NCBI GenBank assembly: GCA_051861545.1 | Contig: JBIMKP010000020.1 | Coordinates: forward strand, 1 to 64,000 | Direction of reading: 5' to 3' | From: CAISCU01 sp051861545 | Lineage (GTDB): Bacteria > Bacteroidota > Bacteroidia > UKL13-3 | DNA: 64,000 bases | Shown: positions 1-8,419 of the stretch, piece after piece | Layout: each line of letters starts with the position of its first letter | Numbering within the stretch: the first letter of the stretch is position 1 | Position numbers and translations under genes: made by a program | Notes under the pieces: model-generated | The model's input: the letters and a program-made list of their open reading frames with translations, nothing else | Told to the model about the DNA's origin: nothing | Database searches by the model: none

Positions 1-115
1 CTCAATACTGTTTCAGTGGGAATCTTGGCCTGTTGCTCAAAACTCAAACTCAAACTCAATACTGTTTCAGTGGGAATCTTGGCCTGTTGCTCAAAACTCA
101 AACTCAATACTGTTT
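1..115. repeat. Imperfect tandem repeat, about 2.3 copies
   Basis: A unit beginning CTCAATACTGTTTCAG starts at 1, 55 and 103. The first copy is 54 bases and the second 48; the difference is one extra six-base ACTCAA step in the run of CAAACT at the end of the first unit. The third copy stops after about 13 bases and the sequence then diverges. The repeat continues off the left edge of the window, so total copy number is unknown. No coding function is apparent; an open frame of 142 codons across this region runs into the tRNA and looks spurious. Confidence 0.85.
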
Positions 116-152
116 TTGGGATTATTTCATGATCCCGTTTGGGGGAGGCTAC

Positions 153-303
153 AGAATAAATGAAAACCTTCAGTATTCCGCTTTGCTCCATACTGAGTTT
201 TTTTGTGCCCCAAATCTTACGAAAATGCGCTGCGCTTTTTTCGACAATTTGGGGCACAAAAAAACCCAATTTTGCTTTGCAAAATTAGGTTTTCATTTAT
301 TCT
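153..303. repeat. Nested inverted repeat next to tRNA-Ser
   Basis: Two sets of perfect arms are nested. The outer arms are 153-169 and 287-303 (17 of 17 bases, AGAATAAATGAAAACCT and its complement). The inner arms are 197-215 and 247-265 (19 of 19, containing TTTGTGCCCCAAAT and its complement). At the centre CGAAAA (220-225) faces TTTTCG. The right arm ends at the encoded CCA of tRNA-Ser, so the structure sits directly downstream of the tRNA on the minus strand. It could be a tRNA terminator or processing hairpin, or a small palindromic mobile element. The motif TGTGCCCCAAAT recurs downstream of tRNA-His at 63096-63107. Confidence 0.8.
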
Positions 304-390
304 GGCGGAGAGTTAGGGATTCGAACCCCAGGTCCTGTTACAGACAACAGTTTTCAAGACTGCCGCAATCGACCACTCTGCCAACTCTCC
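303..390 (-). tRNA. tRNA-Ser(UGA) with encoded CCA
   Basis: On the minus strand a complete type II tRNA can be folded. The acceptor stem GGAGAGT pairs with ACTCTCC, the anticodon loop is CTTGAAA with anticodon TGA (354-356 on the plus strand), there is a long variable arm as expected for tRNA-Ser, and the T-loop is GGTTCGAATCC. The discriminator base is G (306) and CCA is encoded (303-305). It reads UCA codons and, by wobble, other UCN serine codons. Confidence 0.95.
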
Positions 391-394
391 ACTG

Positions 395-425
395 CAAAAG
401 TAGTATTCTAGATTATTTATCCAAA
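395..425 (-). promoter_or_regulatory. Bacteroidota-type promoter of tRNA-Ser
   Basis: On the minus strand TTTG (425-422) is followed after 19 bases by TACTTTTG (402-395), matching the Bacteroidota housekeeping consensus TTTG-N19/20-TAnnTTTG exactly. Only four bases separate the -7 box from the tRNA 5' end at 390, so the primary transcript should have almost no leader. Confidence 0.75.
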
Positions 426-436
426 ACTAAAAGCAA

Positions 437-473
437 AAAAAAGGCGCATCAATTGATTTGATGCGCCTTTTTT
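437..473 (-). terminator. Terminator after the M43 protease gene
   Basis: A perfect 16-bp stem (437-452 with 458-473) has a five-base loop. The stem ends in A and T runs on either side, so it can act in both directions. It lies 15 bases beyond the stop codon of the minus-strand protease gene and just upstream of the tRNA-Ser promoter. Confidence 0.85.
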
Positions 474-487
474 GAATTAATTGTCTG

Positions 488-2713
488 TTATTCAACGACA
501 ATTTTTTTTGAGAATTTTTGACCTCCAAGGTTCATATTCACAAAATATAGGCCACTTTGTAAATTATACTGCGATTTGCTGATTTGGAATTCTTGAATTC
601 CTGCTGCTTGATCGCCTGAAAATAATATTCCTAATTCTTTACCTGCAATATCAAATAAACGAATTTCTACATCTTCATTTTTGCTTAATTCATAAGAAAT
701 AGTAGTTTCTGAATTAAATGGATTTGGTTGAACACTAAATTTAATTTGTGAAGCCAACTCATCATTTAATCCTGTAACTGTTCCTAATTTTACATTGTCT
801 AAGTAAAAGTTATTTCCACCTGAATATTTGAATTCAATTTTGAATTTCACATTTGCATTATTAGGAATAGCTGAACCTTCTATTTTTACTTCTTTCCATT
901 TGCTTTGGTTAGCAGGAACGAAATTGATATTACTAGCTAATTGTGCTGCTGTTCCAGTTCCAATTGTAGAAATAGTTGCTGAACCTATTGCCGCTCTGCT
1001 AATCCATGTTTTACCGCAGTCAATAGAAGTATAAACTCTTAGTTCTTCTTTAGTTGCACCACCACCAATATCAGCACTTAAAGTACCTTGTGCAAATGCG
1101 TAATTAAATGAGAAGTATCCATTTGAAACACCAGAGAAATTATAAGAAGGTGAAATCAATGAAGTTAATGCACCAACTGATGAACTTAAGTTAAATGGAT
1201 CTTTTGGATACATCATACAAGCATTCTGATTAAATGATGTTGCTCCTGTTCTAACCCATTTGTTTTTGTCGTTTTCATATTCAAATGCCCAACCTTTTTC
1301 ATACCAGTTGTTTTGATACCACCAATCAGCTGTATAATATCCTGAAGGATTGTTTGCAGCAGCAGGTTGAATTACAACATAATCTTTATAAGTAATAGAA
1401 GATGTTCCATTAGGACCAGTAACTTCTAAAGTAACTTCATAAGTTCCAGGATTATCATATTGAATTTGTCCAGGAGCCTTAGTAGTTGCTGTAACTGGAG
1501 TTCCACCTGGGAAGCTCCATTTCCAAGCAGTAATATTTGAATTGTAAGAATTATCTGTGAATGAAATTTTATTTCCAGCACAAGTAATTCTTGTGGTGGT
1601 GCTAAAAGATGCAATAGGAGAACATGTTGCAGGTGAGTTATCTTTAACACCAGTAGATATTAAGTTATCTTCTTGCCATAAAGTTCTTCTGTAGTTGTCT
1701 AAAACATAATGCATTCTAATAACTTGCTGTTTTGTAAACATGTTACTTGCGCAATTTCCGATGAAATAATCCATGTAATTTTCTTGCATATCTGGAAGAT
1801 CAGGAATTTCATTTGTACAAGTATTGAATCTTTTATCTGAACATCTATTTCTCAAAGGCTCATTTGAAGTTGCAGAGAATATAGTAGGAGGAGTATCTAA
1901 AACTTCATCACCATCTAATCCACAAGTTTCACCTTGTGTTTGAAAAGGGTGGTATAAACCTAACCAGTGACCAGCTTCGTGGGTACTAGTTGTTACTTTA
2001 GGAGTTTGTCCTGGATTTGAAGTACCAATGTTTCCAAATTCGTTATGAATAACAATGATACCATCAGTAGAAGCACCATTATTGAAACCCATTGGAAACT
2101 GAGCATATCCAGCAATACCAACTGTATTTCCTCTGTTTATTCCTCTAACAACCCAAATATTGAAATACCTTTTGGTATCCCATACACTAAGTTGTTTTAA
2201 ATCGTCATTACCTTTATTAGTTAAAGGAGTTTGAACCCTAACGATACCGTTTGTACAATTTCCTTTAGGGTCTTTGCGAGCCAATCTAAATTCAACTTCC
2301 GCATCTGCAGCTAATTGTTTGTAGCTATAGAAAACGCCATTAAAAGTATCTTGACGACGGTTTGTTGAATCAGAAACTAAATTTCTAAAACTTTGATTTA
2401 GAAAGTTGATTTCACTTTGAATTTGCGCATCACTAATATTTTCACTTCCATAATTGTGCAAAACATGCACAACAACAGGAATGATATATTTAGGGGCTGA
2501 CGCTTTTTTCAGACTATTATTGTCTGATGGTTTGTAAGTTTTGATGTATTCTTTGAAATCTGCATCAAATTTTTTCTTCGCTTCCAATAATTCAGGATGT
2601 TCAGAAACTAAATTTTGGTGGTGCTGATCGGTTCCGCAAGAGTTCACTTTAACTTGTGAATACCCTGATGCAGAAATAATTGCGAAAGAGGCTGCCAGTA
2701 AAAACTTCTTCAT
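488..2713 (-). CDS. Secreted M43 (pappalysin-type) metalloprotease with PKD domain and T9SS type A sorting signal
   Basis: The 741-residue protein starts with a signal peptide (residues 1-20, ending SGYSQ). The zinc protease core carries the extended motif HEAGHWLGLYH at residues 245-255, where three His bind zinc and Glu246 is the catalytic base. A downstream NYMDYF...CASNMFT segment is the M43 Met-turn region. A PKD domain follows (about 365-450), then a jelly-roll-like region (about 460-650). The last 80 residues (NPFNSETTISYEL to KKIVVE) are a type A T9SS C-terminal sorting domain. It should therefore cross the outer membrane by T9SS and act on extracellular proteins. It is followed by its own terminator. 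Substrate is unknown. Confidence 0.93.
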   Translation of the reverse strand: MKKFLLAASFAIISASGYSQVKVNSCGTDQHHQNLVSEHPELLEAKKKFDADFKEYIKTYKPSDNNSLKKASAPKYIIPVVVHVLHNYGSENISDAQIQSEINFLNQSFRNLVSDSTNRRQDTFNGVFYSYKQLAADAEVEFRLARKDPKGNCTNGIVRVQTPLTNKGNDDLKQLSVWDTKRYFNIWVVRGINRGNTVGIAGYAQFPMGFNNGASTDGIIVIHNEFGNIGTSNPGQTPKVTTSTHEAGHWLGLYHPFQTQGETCGLDGDEVLDTPPTIFSATSNEPLRNRCSDKRFNTCTNEIPDLPDMQENYMDYFIGNCASNMFTKQQVIRMHYVLDNYRRTLWQEDNLISTGVKDNSPATCSPIASFSTTTRITCAGNKISFTDNSYNSNITAWKWSFPGGTPVTATTKAPGQIQYDNPGTYEVTLEVTGPNGTSSITYKDYVVIQPAAANNPSGYYTADWWYQNNWYEKGWAFEYENDKNKWVRTGATSFNQNACMMYPKDPFNLSSSVGALTSLISPSYNFSGVSNGYFSFNYAFAQGTLSADIGGGATKEELRVYTSIDCGKTWISRAAIGSATISTIGTGTAAQLASNINFVPANQSKWKEVKIEGSAIPNNANVKFKIEFKYSGGNNFYLDNVKLGTVTGLNDELASQIKFSVQPNPFNSETTISYELSKNEDVEIRLFDIAGKELGILFSGDQAAGIQEFQISKSQYNLQSGLYFVNMNLGGQKFSKKIVVE

Positions 2714-2794
2714 ATGATGTTTTGTCGTTTGGTTAGCAAATTAGTAAAATATTTTTTTAAGTCAACTTATTTATAAAACGGGTTGTACAAGGTA

Positions 2795-3286
2795 TCATTT
2801 TTTTTGTTCCCAAACCTCTAAATCGTACATTCTTTTTTTGTCAAATTTTAATCTCATAGCAGTTGATACTTTATGAAATCCATGTTTTCCAGCTGCTCCT
2901 GGGTTCAAATGCATCATTCCAGAATTGGGATCTTTCATTGCTTTTAGAATATGTGAATGACCGCAAATCATTAAATCATAGGTATTTAACGATAATTGTT
3001 TTCTAAATAATGGTGAATAATGGCCTGGATATCCACCAATATGCAACATACAAACTTTTACTTCCTCACATTGAAATTCTAAAATTTCAGGCATTTGAAT
3101 CCTTAATTCTTGTCCATCAATATTTCCATAAACAGCTTTTAGGGGTTTAAAGTTTCTTAATAAATCAAATGTTTTTTCATCACCCCAATCACCTGCGTGC
3201 CAAATTTCATCACAATCTTTAAAAAAATCGAACAATGTTTCGGGAACAAAACCATGTGTATCACTAAGAATTCCAATTTTCTTCAT
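2795..3286 (-). CDS. YfcE/MJ0936-type metallophosphoesterase
   Basis: A 163-residue calcineurin-like phosphodiesterase. Metal-binding motifs are all visible: SDTHG (D9, H11), GDWGD (D33), GNID (N55), LHIGG (H82) and GHSH (H110, H112). This set and length match the small YfcE/MJ0936 family of bacterial and archaeal phosphodiesterases, whose natural substrates are poorly defined. The open frame extends 27 codons further upstream, but the family begins exactly at MKKIGILSDTHG, so I place the start at 3286. It is divergent from the rhomboid gene. Confidence 0.9.
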   Translation of the reverse strand: MKKIGILSDTHGFVPETLFDFFKDCDEIWHAGDWGDEKTFDLLRNFKPLKAVYGNIDGQELRIQMPEILEFQCEEVKVCMLHIGGYPGHYSPLFRKQLSLNTYDLMICGHSHILKAMKDPNSGMMHLNPGAAGKHGFHKVSTAMRLKFDKKRMYDLEVWEQKK

Positions 3287-3431
3287 GTTGCAAATTTTAC
3301 TTTTAAAAGCAATTGCCAAACAATCATTGCAAATTTTCTTGTTTTTTTTTGGTATAAAAATCCTCAAATCAAAATAAATTTAATAAATGATTTTGTTTTG
3401 ATTCTTATTTGCAGAATAATATTCCCTTTAA

Positions 3432-4028
3432 ATGATAACTATTGTTTTGATTCTTATTACTGCCGCCATTAGTATTCAGGCGTTTTATCAACCTAATCTA
3501 ATGGATAAGCTTATTTTAAATCCTTATTTAGTTAAGAATAAAAATGAATGGTGGCGAATGTTGAGTTCGGGATTTTTACATGCAGATTGGTCTCATCTAT
3601 TAATGAATATGTTTGTACTATTTGCCTTTGGGGCCGAAGTAGAATCTTACTATATGTTGTTTTTTGGAGCCTCAGGTAAGGTTTTATTTGTTTTATTATA
3701 TGTTAGTTCAATTGTTGCTGCAAATGCAAGCAGTTATTATAAGAACCAAAACAATGGTTATTATAATTCTTTGGGAGCCTCAGGTGCAACATCAGCAATA
3801 GTATTTGCATCAATCTTATTTAATCCTCTTCAGAAATTTTATTTTGGCATCCCAGGAATTTTTATGGGAATCATTTATTTGGTTTATTCAAATTACGCTG
3901 CCAAACAAAACGCTGATAGAATTAATCATGAAGCTCATTTTTATGGAGCTGTTTATGGTCTGATTTTCACCCTAGTTCTAAAGCCACAAATTGGCTTATT
4001 TTTTATAGAGCAGTTATTAAAAAGGTAA
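3432..4028 (+). CDS. Rhomboid family intramembrane serine protease
   Basis: A 198-residue membrane protein with about six hydrophobic segments. The rhomboid signatures are present: HLLMNM in TM2 (H55, N59), the nucleophile motif GASG with Ser117, and the catalytic His in AHFYGAVYG (H169). It should cleave transmembrane substrates within the inner membrane. It is close to the minimal six-TM bacterial form, with no extra domains. The start at 3432 places the first TM at the N-terminus. Its substrate cannot be told from context, since the flanking genes are unrelated. Confidence 0.92.
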   Translation: MITIVLILITAAISIQAFYQPNLMDKLILNPYLVKNKNEWWRMLSSGFLHADWSHLLMNMFVLFAFGAEVESYYMLFFGASGKVLFVLLYVSSIVAANASSYYKNQNNGYYNSLGASGATSAIVFASILFNPLQKFYFGIPGIFMGIIYLVYSNYAAKQNADRINHEAHFYGAVYGLIFTLVLKPQIGLFFIEQLLKR

Positions 4029-4091
4029 TCTTAAAATAAAGAAGGATTTTTAGTAAATAATATTTGATTCAACTGAATTATAGTATCCAAG

Positions 4092-4667
4092 TTAAAAGAA
4101 GAATCCAACTCTAATATCCCACGGAGAGCCTGTAAAGGTGTTTTGGTTATCATATAAAACATTATACAAAACCATAAAATATGCACCTTTTCCTGGGTTT
4201 AGTCCGCCGCCAACCCAAGTTTGTTGAATCCAATCTCTACGTGTATTTCCTTTAGCATCAATTATTTTAGGATAACTAATTGGATTGTATTCAGTATGTA
4301 AGAAGATGTTATTTATTAGGGTTTGACGAGCAAAAACCTGAGGGCCGAAAATGTTCGACTTATATTTAAACCCTATATAATTCTGTTGGAAATAAATATA
4401 AGTAAATCCAGCCCCTAACATTGTTTTAGGTTTAATATTGTACCCAACAGCAGGTTGAATTAATAACATTCCACCGCCATTTGTTAATCCACCCGTGAAG
4501 TTTCCACCAAATTTCCATTTATCGGAATTTAAACCTTTGCCATAAGGGTCTTCATATTTTTTTTCCTCTTTTGCTAAGTCTTCATCTAAAGGTTTTACCT
4601 TTCTTTGGGCAAATGAATGATTGCTTATGGCTAAGACAAAAAATGCTATTAAAATATGTATTTTCAT
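4092..4667 (-). CDS. Putative outer-membrane beta-barrel protein
   Basis: A 191-residue protein with a signal peptide (residues 1-20, ending NHSFAQ). A short charged linker follows (about 21-50), then alternating Gly/aromatic beta-strand-like segments (GGNFTGGLTNGGGMLLIQP, MLGAGFTYIYFQQNYIGF, WDIRVGFFF). The terminal aromatic residue is typical of outer-membrane barrels. I do not recognise a characterised family. It is convergent with the rhomboid gene and divergent from serC, so it is probably a single-gene unit. Confidence 0.65.
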   Translation of the reverse strand: MKIHILIAFFVLAISNHSFAQRKVKPLDEDLAKEEKKYEDPYGKGLNSDKWKFGGNFTGGLTNGGGMLLIQPAVGYNIKPKTMLGAGFTYIYFQQNYIGFKYKSNIFGPQVFARQTLINNIFLHTEYNPISYPKIIDAKGNTRRDWIQQTWVGGGLNPGKGAYFMVLYNVLYDNQNTFTGSPWDIRVGFFF

Positions 4668-4791
4668 AATAATTGGGTTTAAACTGTCTGTTTTTTAGGA
4701 ACCACTTACAAGTTTTAGCAAAAATAAATGATTTGTTATTGAAAAAAATCGAATAGTGTTTCTTTAATTCGCAGTTACCAACGAAAGACAC

Positions 4792-5862
4792 ATGAGCAAA
4801 GTACACAATTTCTCGGCAGGTCCTGCAATATTGCCGGCCTCAGCTATCGAAGCAAGCATTCAAGCCCTTCAGAATTTTTCAGGAACTGGATTGTCATTAA
4901 TTGAAATTAGTCACAGAAGTAAGGAATATGAGGCAGTTGTGGCAGAGGCAACTCAGTTAGTTAAGGAACTCCTTAATTTAAATGATGATTATGAAGTTGT
5001 GTTTTTGCAAGGTGGAGCAAGCCTTCAATTCGACATGATTCCGATGAACTTTTTGAATGATGGAAAAACGGCTGCTTATTTAAATACAGGTGTTTGGGCA
5101 AAAAGAGCTGTAAAAGAAGCTGGTTTTTTTGGAAATGTAAACGTAGTTGCAAGTAGCGAGGATAAAAATTACTCATATATTCCTAAGGATTATGTAATTC
5201 CTGCTGATGCCGAATATTTTCACTGTACTTCAAACAATACCATTTACGGAACAGAGATGTTTGAATTCCCTGAATCTCCGGTACCAATGATTTGCGATAT
5301 GAGTAGTGATATTTTTAGCAAACCTGTTGATGCTTCTAAATTCGCAATGATTTATGCTGGTGCTCAAAAAAATATGGGTCCTGCAGGAACTACTTTAGCT
5401 GTTATTAGAAAAGATTTATTGGCAAAAGTTACCCGTAAAATTCCTACCATGTTAGATTATAGGGTTCATATTGAAAATGGTAGCATGTATAATACACCAA
5501 GTGTGTTTGCAATTTTTGTAACTATGCATACTTTACGTTGGATAAAATCTGTTGGATTAGAAGCAATGGAAATCAGAAATAAAGAAAAAGCTGATTTATT
5601 ATATGCTGAGATTGATAGAAATAGCATGTTCAAAGGAACTGTTGCTGTTGAAGATAGAAGTAGAATGAATGTAAACTTTGTATTAAATGACCCAAGTTTA
5701 GAAGAAGAATTTTTTAAATTGTGTAAATCACACAACTTAAGTGGTTTAAAAGGTCACCGTTCTGTTGGAGGATTAAGAGCATCAATGTACAATGCACTTG
5801 AATTAGAAAGTGTGCAAGCGCTAGTAAATGCCATGCAAGAATTCGAAAAAAGTAAAGCCTAA
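4792..5862 (+). CDS. serC: Phosphoserine aminotransferase
   Basis: A 356-residue class V aminotransferase that converts 3-phosphohydroxypyruvate plus glutamate to 3-phosphoserine and 2-oxoglutarate in serine synthesis. The N-terminus HNFSAGPAILP and the substrate-binding HRS (41-43) are typical of SerC. The PLP lysine is K193 in AGAQKNMGPAG, and the C-terminal GHRSVGGLRASMYNA segment is present. Length matches the family. It is followed after 23 bases by serA and then DUF1015, all on the plus strand, so it is probably the first gene of a three-gene operon. Confidence 0.97.
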   Translation: MSKVHNFSAGPAILPASAIEASIQALQNFSGTGLSLIEISHRSKEYEAVVAEATQLVKELLNLNDDYEVVFLQGGASLQFDMIPMNFLNDGKTAAYLNTGVWAKRAVKEAGFFGNVNVVASSEDKNYSYIPKDYVIPADAEYFHCTSNNTIYGTEMFEFPESPVPMICDMSSDIFSKPVDASKFAMIYAGAQKNMGPAGTTLAVIRKDLLAKVTRKIPTMLDYRVHIENGSMYNTPSVFAIFVTMHTLRWIKSVGLEAMEIRNKEKADLLYAEIDRNSMFKGTVAVEDRSRMNVNFVLNDPSLEEEFFKLCKSHNLSGLKGHRSVGGLRASMYNALELESVQALVNAMQEFEKSKA

Positions 5863-5885
5863 TATTTCTTTTAATACAAATTATT

Positions 5886-6854
5886 ATGATAAAAATACTA
5901 GCCAATGATGGCATTGATAGCAATGGAAAAGCGATTTTAGAATCAGCTGGATTTCATGTTGAAACTACTAAAGTTCCTCAAGAACAACTAGTAGATGCTT
6001 TGAAAAATTATGATGCAGTATTGGTTCGTTCTGCAACCAAAATCAGAAAAGATATTATAGAAGCTTGTCCTAATTTGAAATTGATAGGTAGGGGTGGTGT
6101 TGGTTTAGATAATATTGATTTAGAAGCAGCTAAACAAAAAGGAATTAAGGTTGTAAATACGCCTGCTTCATCATCGGTAAGTGTTGCAGAATTGGTTTTT
6201 ACTCATTTATTTTCTGGTGCAAGATTTATTCAACAAACCAATAGAGTAATGCCAATTGAAGGCAATGCTAAGTTTGGTGAGATGAAAAAACTAGCATCAA
6301 ATGGAATTGAACTTCAAGGTAAAACCATGGGTATTTATGGTTTTGGAAGAATTGGTCAGGAAGTTGCTAAAATAGCAATTGGTTTAGGAATGAAAGTTTT
6401 AGCATTTGATCCTTATGTAACCAATGTTGATTTAATTTTAAATCTTCCGATGTTAGGTGCAAATTCTAGAGTTAAAGTTCCAATTCAAACAGTAAGTGAA
6501 CAATCAGTAGTTTCGCAAAGTGATTTTATTACTTTTCATATTCCATTTAATGAAGGTGAAAAGTCGCCAATTGATGCTGCAAAAATTGCTAAAATGAAAA
6601 AAGGTGTAGCTTTAATCAATTGTTCAAGAGGTGGTGTAATCTCAGAAGCTGATTTATTAGAAGCATTAAATTCTGGACAAGTTTCATTTGCAGGTTTAGA
6701 TGTTTTCGAAAAAGAACCTCCTGTTAATCTAGCTATTTTAGAACATCCAAATGTTTCTTTAAGTCCGCATATTGGTGGTTCAACAAAAGAAGCACAAAAT
6801 AGAATCAGCATAGAACTAGCTGAAAAAGTAATTGAGTTTTTCAAAAACGCTTAG
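5886..6854 (+). CDS. serA: D-3-phosphoglycerate dehydrogenase (short form)
   Basis: A 322-residue D-2-hydroxyacid dehydrogenase. The NAD-binding glycine motif is GFGRIG (152-157), and the catalytic triad is R248 (CSRGG), E277 (FEKEPP) and H295 (SPHIGG). It lacks the C-terminal ACT or ASB regulatory domains of longer SerA proteins, so serine feedback inhibition through an ACT domain is not expected. The position directly after serC makes 3-phosphoglycerate dehydrogenase the best call among the related hydroxyacid dehydrogenases. It catalyses the step before SerC. Confidence 0.93.
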   Translation: MIKILANDGIDSNGKAILESAGFHVETTKVPQEQLVDALKNYDAVLVRSATKIRKDIIEACPNLKLIGRGGVGLDNIDLEAAKQKGIKVVNTPASSSVSVAELVFTHLFSGARFIQQTNRVMPIEGNAKFGEMKKLASNGIELQGKTMGIYGFGRIGQEVAKIAIGLGMKVLAFDPYVTNVDLILNLPMLGANSRVKVPIQTVSEQSVVSQSDFITFHIPFNEGEKSPIDAAKIAKMKKGVALINCSRGGVISEADLLEALNSGQVSFAGLDVFEKEPPVNLAILEHPNVSLSPHIGGSTKEAQNRISIELAEKVIEFFKNA

Positions 6855-6863
6855 TTATAATAT

Positions 6864-8132
6864 ATGGCGGTTATTAAACCATTTGCGGCATTAAGGCCTG
6901 CCAAAGAAAAGGCTGGTCAGGTTTCTTGTCAACCATTTGATTCTGGTTCAAAAGATTTGGCAGCAAACGAAATTAAGAATAATCCAAATTCTTACTTACA
7001 TGTTGTAAAACCTTATCTTCATTATAAAGGTGAAAAGAAAAATCCTGAAAAGCATTTTGCTATTGGATTAGAATACCTTAATAAATTTAAAGCTGATGGG
7101 GTTTTAGTTAAAGACCAAACACCATCGTTTTATATTTATAGAATGATTGTTGGGAGTCATGCATATACCGGAATTATTGCTGCAGCTTCAGTTGAAGATT
7201 ATTTAAACAATAAAATCCTGAAGCACGAAAATACTCTTACCGAAAAGCAAAATGAAATTGCTGAACATATTCAATTTTATAATTCACTAGGGAATCCAGT
7301 TTTATTAACTTACCCAGATGACCAACAAATTGATTTATTGATTGATCAATACATTCAAAAGCATATTCCAGAATACAATTTCATTAGCGCCGATCAAAAG
7401 AAACACAATCTTTGGGTAGTAAGTAAACAAAGTGATATTGAATTAATAGAGCAAAGGTTTTCTAGTATTCCATATTTGTATATTGCTGATGGACACCATC
7501 GCTCTGCTGGTTCAGCAGCTTATGGAGAAAGAATGATAACTCAAAAAGGAAGTGGAAATGGTAATGAATCTTACCACTATTTTCCTGTTTGTTTGATTCC
7601 TTTTAGTAAACTTACCATTTTTGAATACCATAGATTAGTTAAGGATAAAGCGAAGGTAAATGCCCCCAACTTTTTAGATAAACTAAAATTAAGTTTTGAT
7701 TTGGTGCCATCGGGTTCGCTTCCAGTTCAGCCATTGAATAAAGGTGAATTTGGAATTTATTATCATAATAAAGCTTATTTATTAAGTTTAAAACCTGAAA
7801 TTAAATCTAAGTTGAACGGAATTCTAGAAAATTTAGATGTTAGTATTGTTGAAGAATATATTCTAAAAAACATATTTGAAATTAGTGATAGTAAATCAGA
7901 TCACAGATTATCTTTCATGGATGGTGGCAAAGGAATTGGTCATTTACAAGAAACTGTTGATTCAGGAGAATTTGATTTGGCAATTACACTTTTCCCAACT
8001 TCTATTGAAGAAGTTAAAGACGTTGCCGAAAATAATTTAATTATGCCTCCAAAATCTACTTGGATTGAACCAAAAATCAGAACAGGATTACTTATTTTAG
8101 CTCATGATGAAGGTGAAATAGTAGGTCAATAA
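6864..8132 (+). CDS. DUF1015 family protein linked to serine biosynthesis
   Basis: A 422-residue soluble protein of the DUF1015 family. The conserved signature ADGHHRSA is present at about residues 208-215, preceded by IPYLYI. The family has no established function that I can state with certainty. It begins nine bases after the serA stop codon and is the last gene of the serC-serA-DUF1015 unit. The arrangement suggests a role in serine or phosphoserine metabolism. The DGHHR motif resembles the core motif of ParB/sulfiredoxin-fold proteins, which include free-serine kinases; that resemblance is my inference only. Confidence 0.85.
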   Translation: MAVIKPFAALRPAKEKAGQVSCQPFDSGSKDLAANEIKNNPNSYLHVVKPYLHYKGEKKNPEKHFAIGLEYLNKFKADGVLVKDQTPSFYIYRMIVGSHAYTGIIAAASVEDYLNNKILKHENTLTEKQNEIAEHIQFYNSLGNPVLLTYPDDQQIDLLIDQYIQKHIPEYNFISADQKKHNLWVVSKQSDIELIEQRFSSIPYLYIADGHHRSAGSAAYGERMITQKGSGNGNESYHYFPVCLIPFSKLTIFEYHRLVKDKAKVNAPNFLDKLKLSFDLVPSGSLPVQPLNKGEFGIYYHNKAYLLSLKPEIKSKLNGILENLDVSIVEEYILKNIFEISDSKSDHRLSFMDGGKGIGHLQETVDSGEFDLAITLFPTSIEEVKDVAENNLIMPPKSTWIEPKIRTGLLILAHDEGEIVGQ

Positions 8133-8136
8133 ATAC

Positions 8137-8306
8137 AACCCAGAATATGCATTAGATTTTCTATTACTGGTCAAAATACCTTTGAAATTGGACGTAAACT
8201 CAGTTTCCCTCATGCACCATACTAGTTCAGTATGCTTTACTCACGAAACTGCCAATTTCTTTGGTCTTTTGCCCCTCATTACGAATTCCAATGCATAATC
8301 TGGGTT
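8137..8306. repeat. Long imperfect inverted repeat (170 bp), candidate MITE or structured RNA
   Basis: The outer 55 bases on each side (8137-8191 and 8252-8306) are inverted copies that align without a gap. I count 41 of 55 positions matching, including 16 of 17 at the ends (AACCCAGA-TATGCATT) and the block GAAATTGG. The central part contains a smaller hairpin, CATACT (8218-8223) with AGTATG (8229-8234). No protein is encoded. It starts five bases after the DUF1015 stop codon and is followed by a strong terminator. Confidence 0.75.
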
Positions 8307-8311
8307 CAAAC

Positions 8312-8350
8312 AAAAAGAGGCTATCTCACTTGATGAAACAGCCTCTTTTT
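8312..8350. terminator. Bidirectional rho-independent terminator
   Basis: A perfect 11-bp stem AAAAAGAGGCT (8312-8322) with AGCCTCTTTTT (8340-8350) closes a 17-base loop. The arms end in A and T runs, so it can serve both the serC-serA-DUF1015 unit on the plus strand and mtaB on the minus strand, which converge here. Confidence 0.85.
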
Positions 8351-8419
8351 TATTTGGACAAGTTCTTATGAAATAGATTTTAATGCTTTTAATTTTTCCT
8401 TTTACAAAAGCTCTTTTTA

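Noticed and set aside
33..461. Open frame of 142 codons at the left edge
   Set aside because: It runs through the tandem repeat, the palindrome and the tRNA-Ser gene and has no recognisable domain.
4668..4791. Promoter of serC
   Set aside because: TTTG- and TAnTTCG-like pieces exist, but none has both boxes with the right spacing, so I do not call one.
8137..8306. Integron attC site or riboswitch
   Set aside because: No integrase or gene cassettes are nearby, and it lies downstream of a gene rather than in a leader, with no known riboswitch core.
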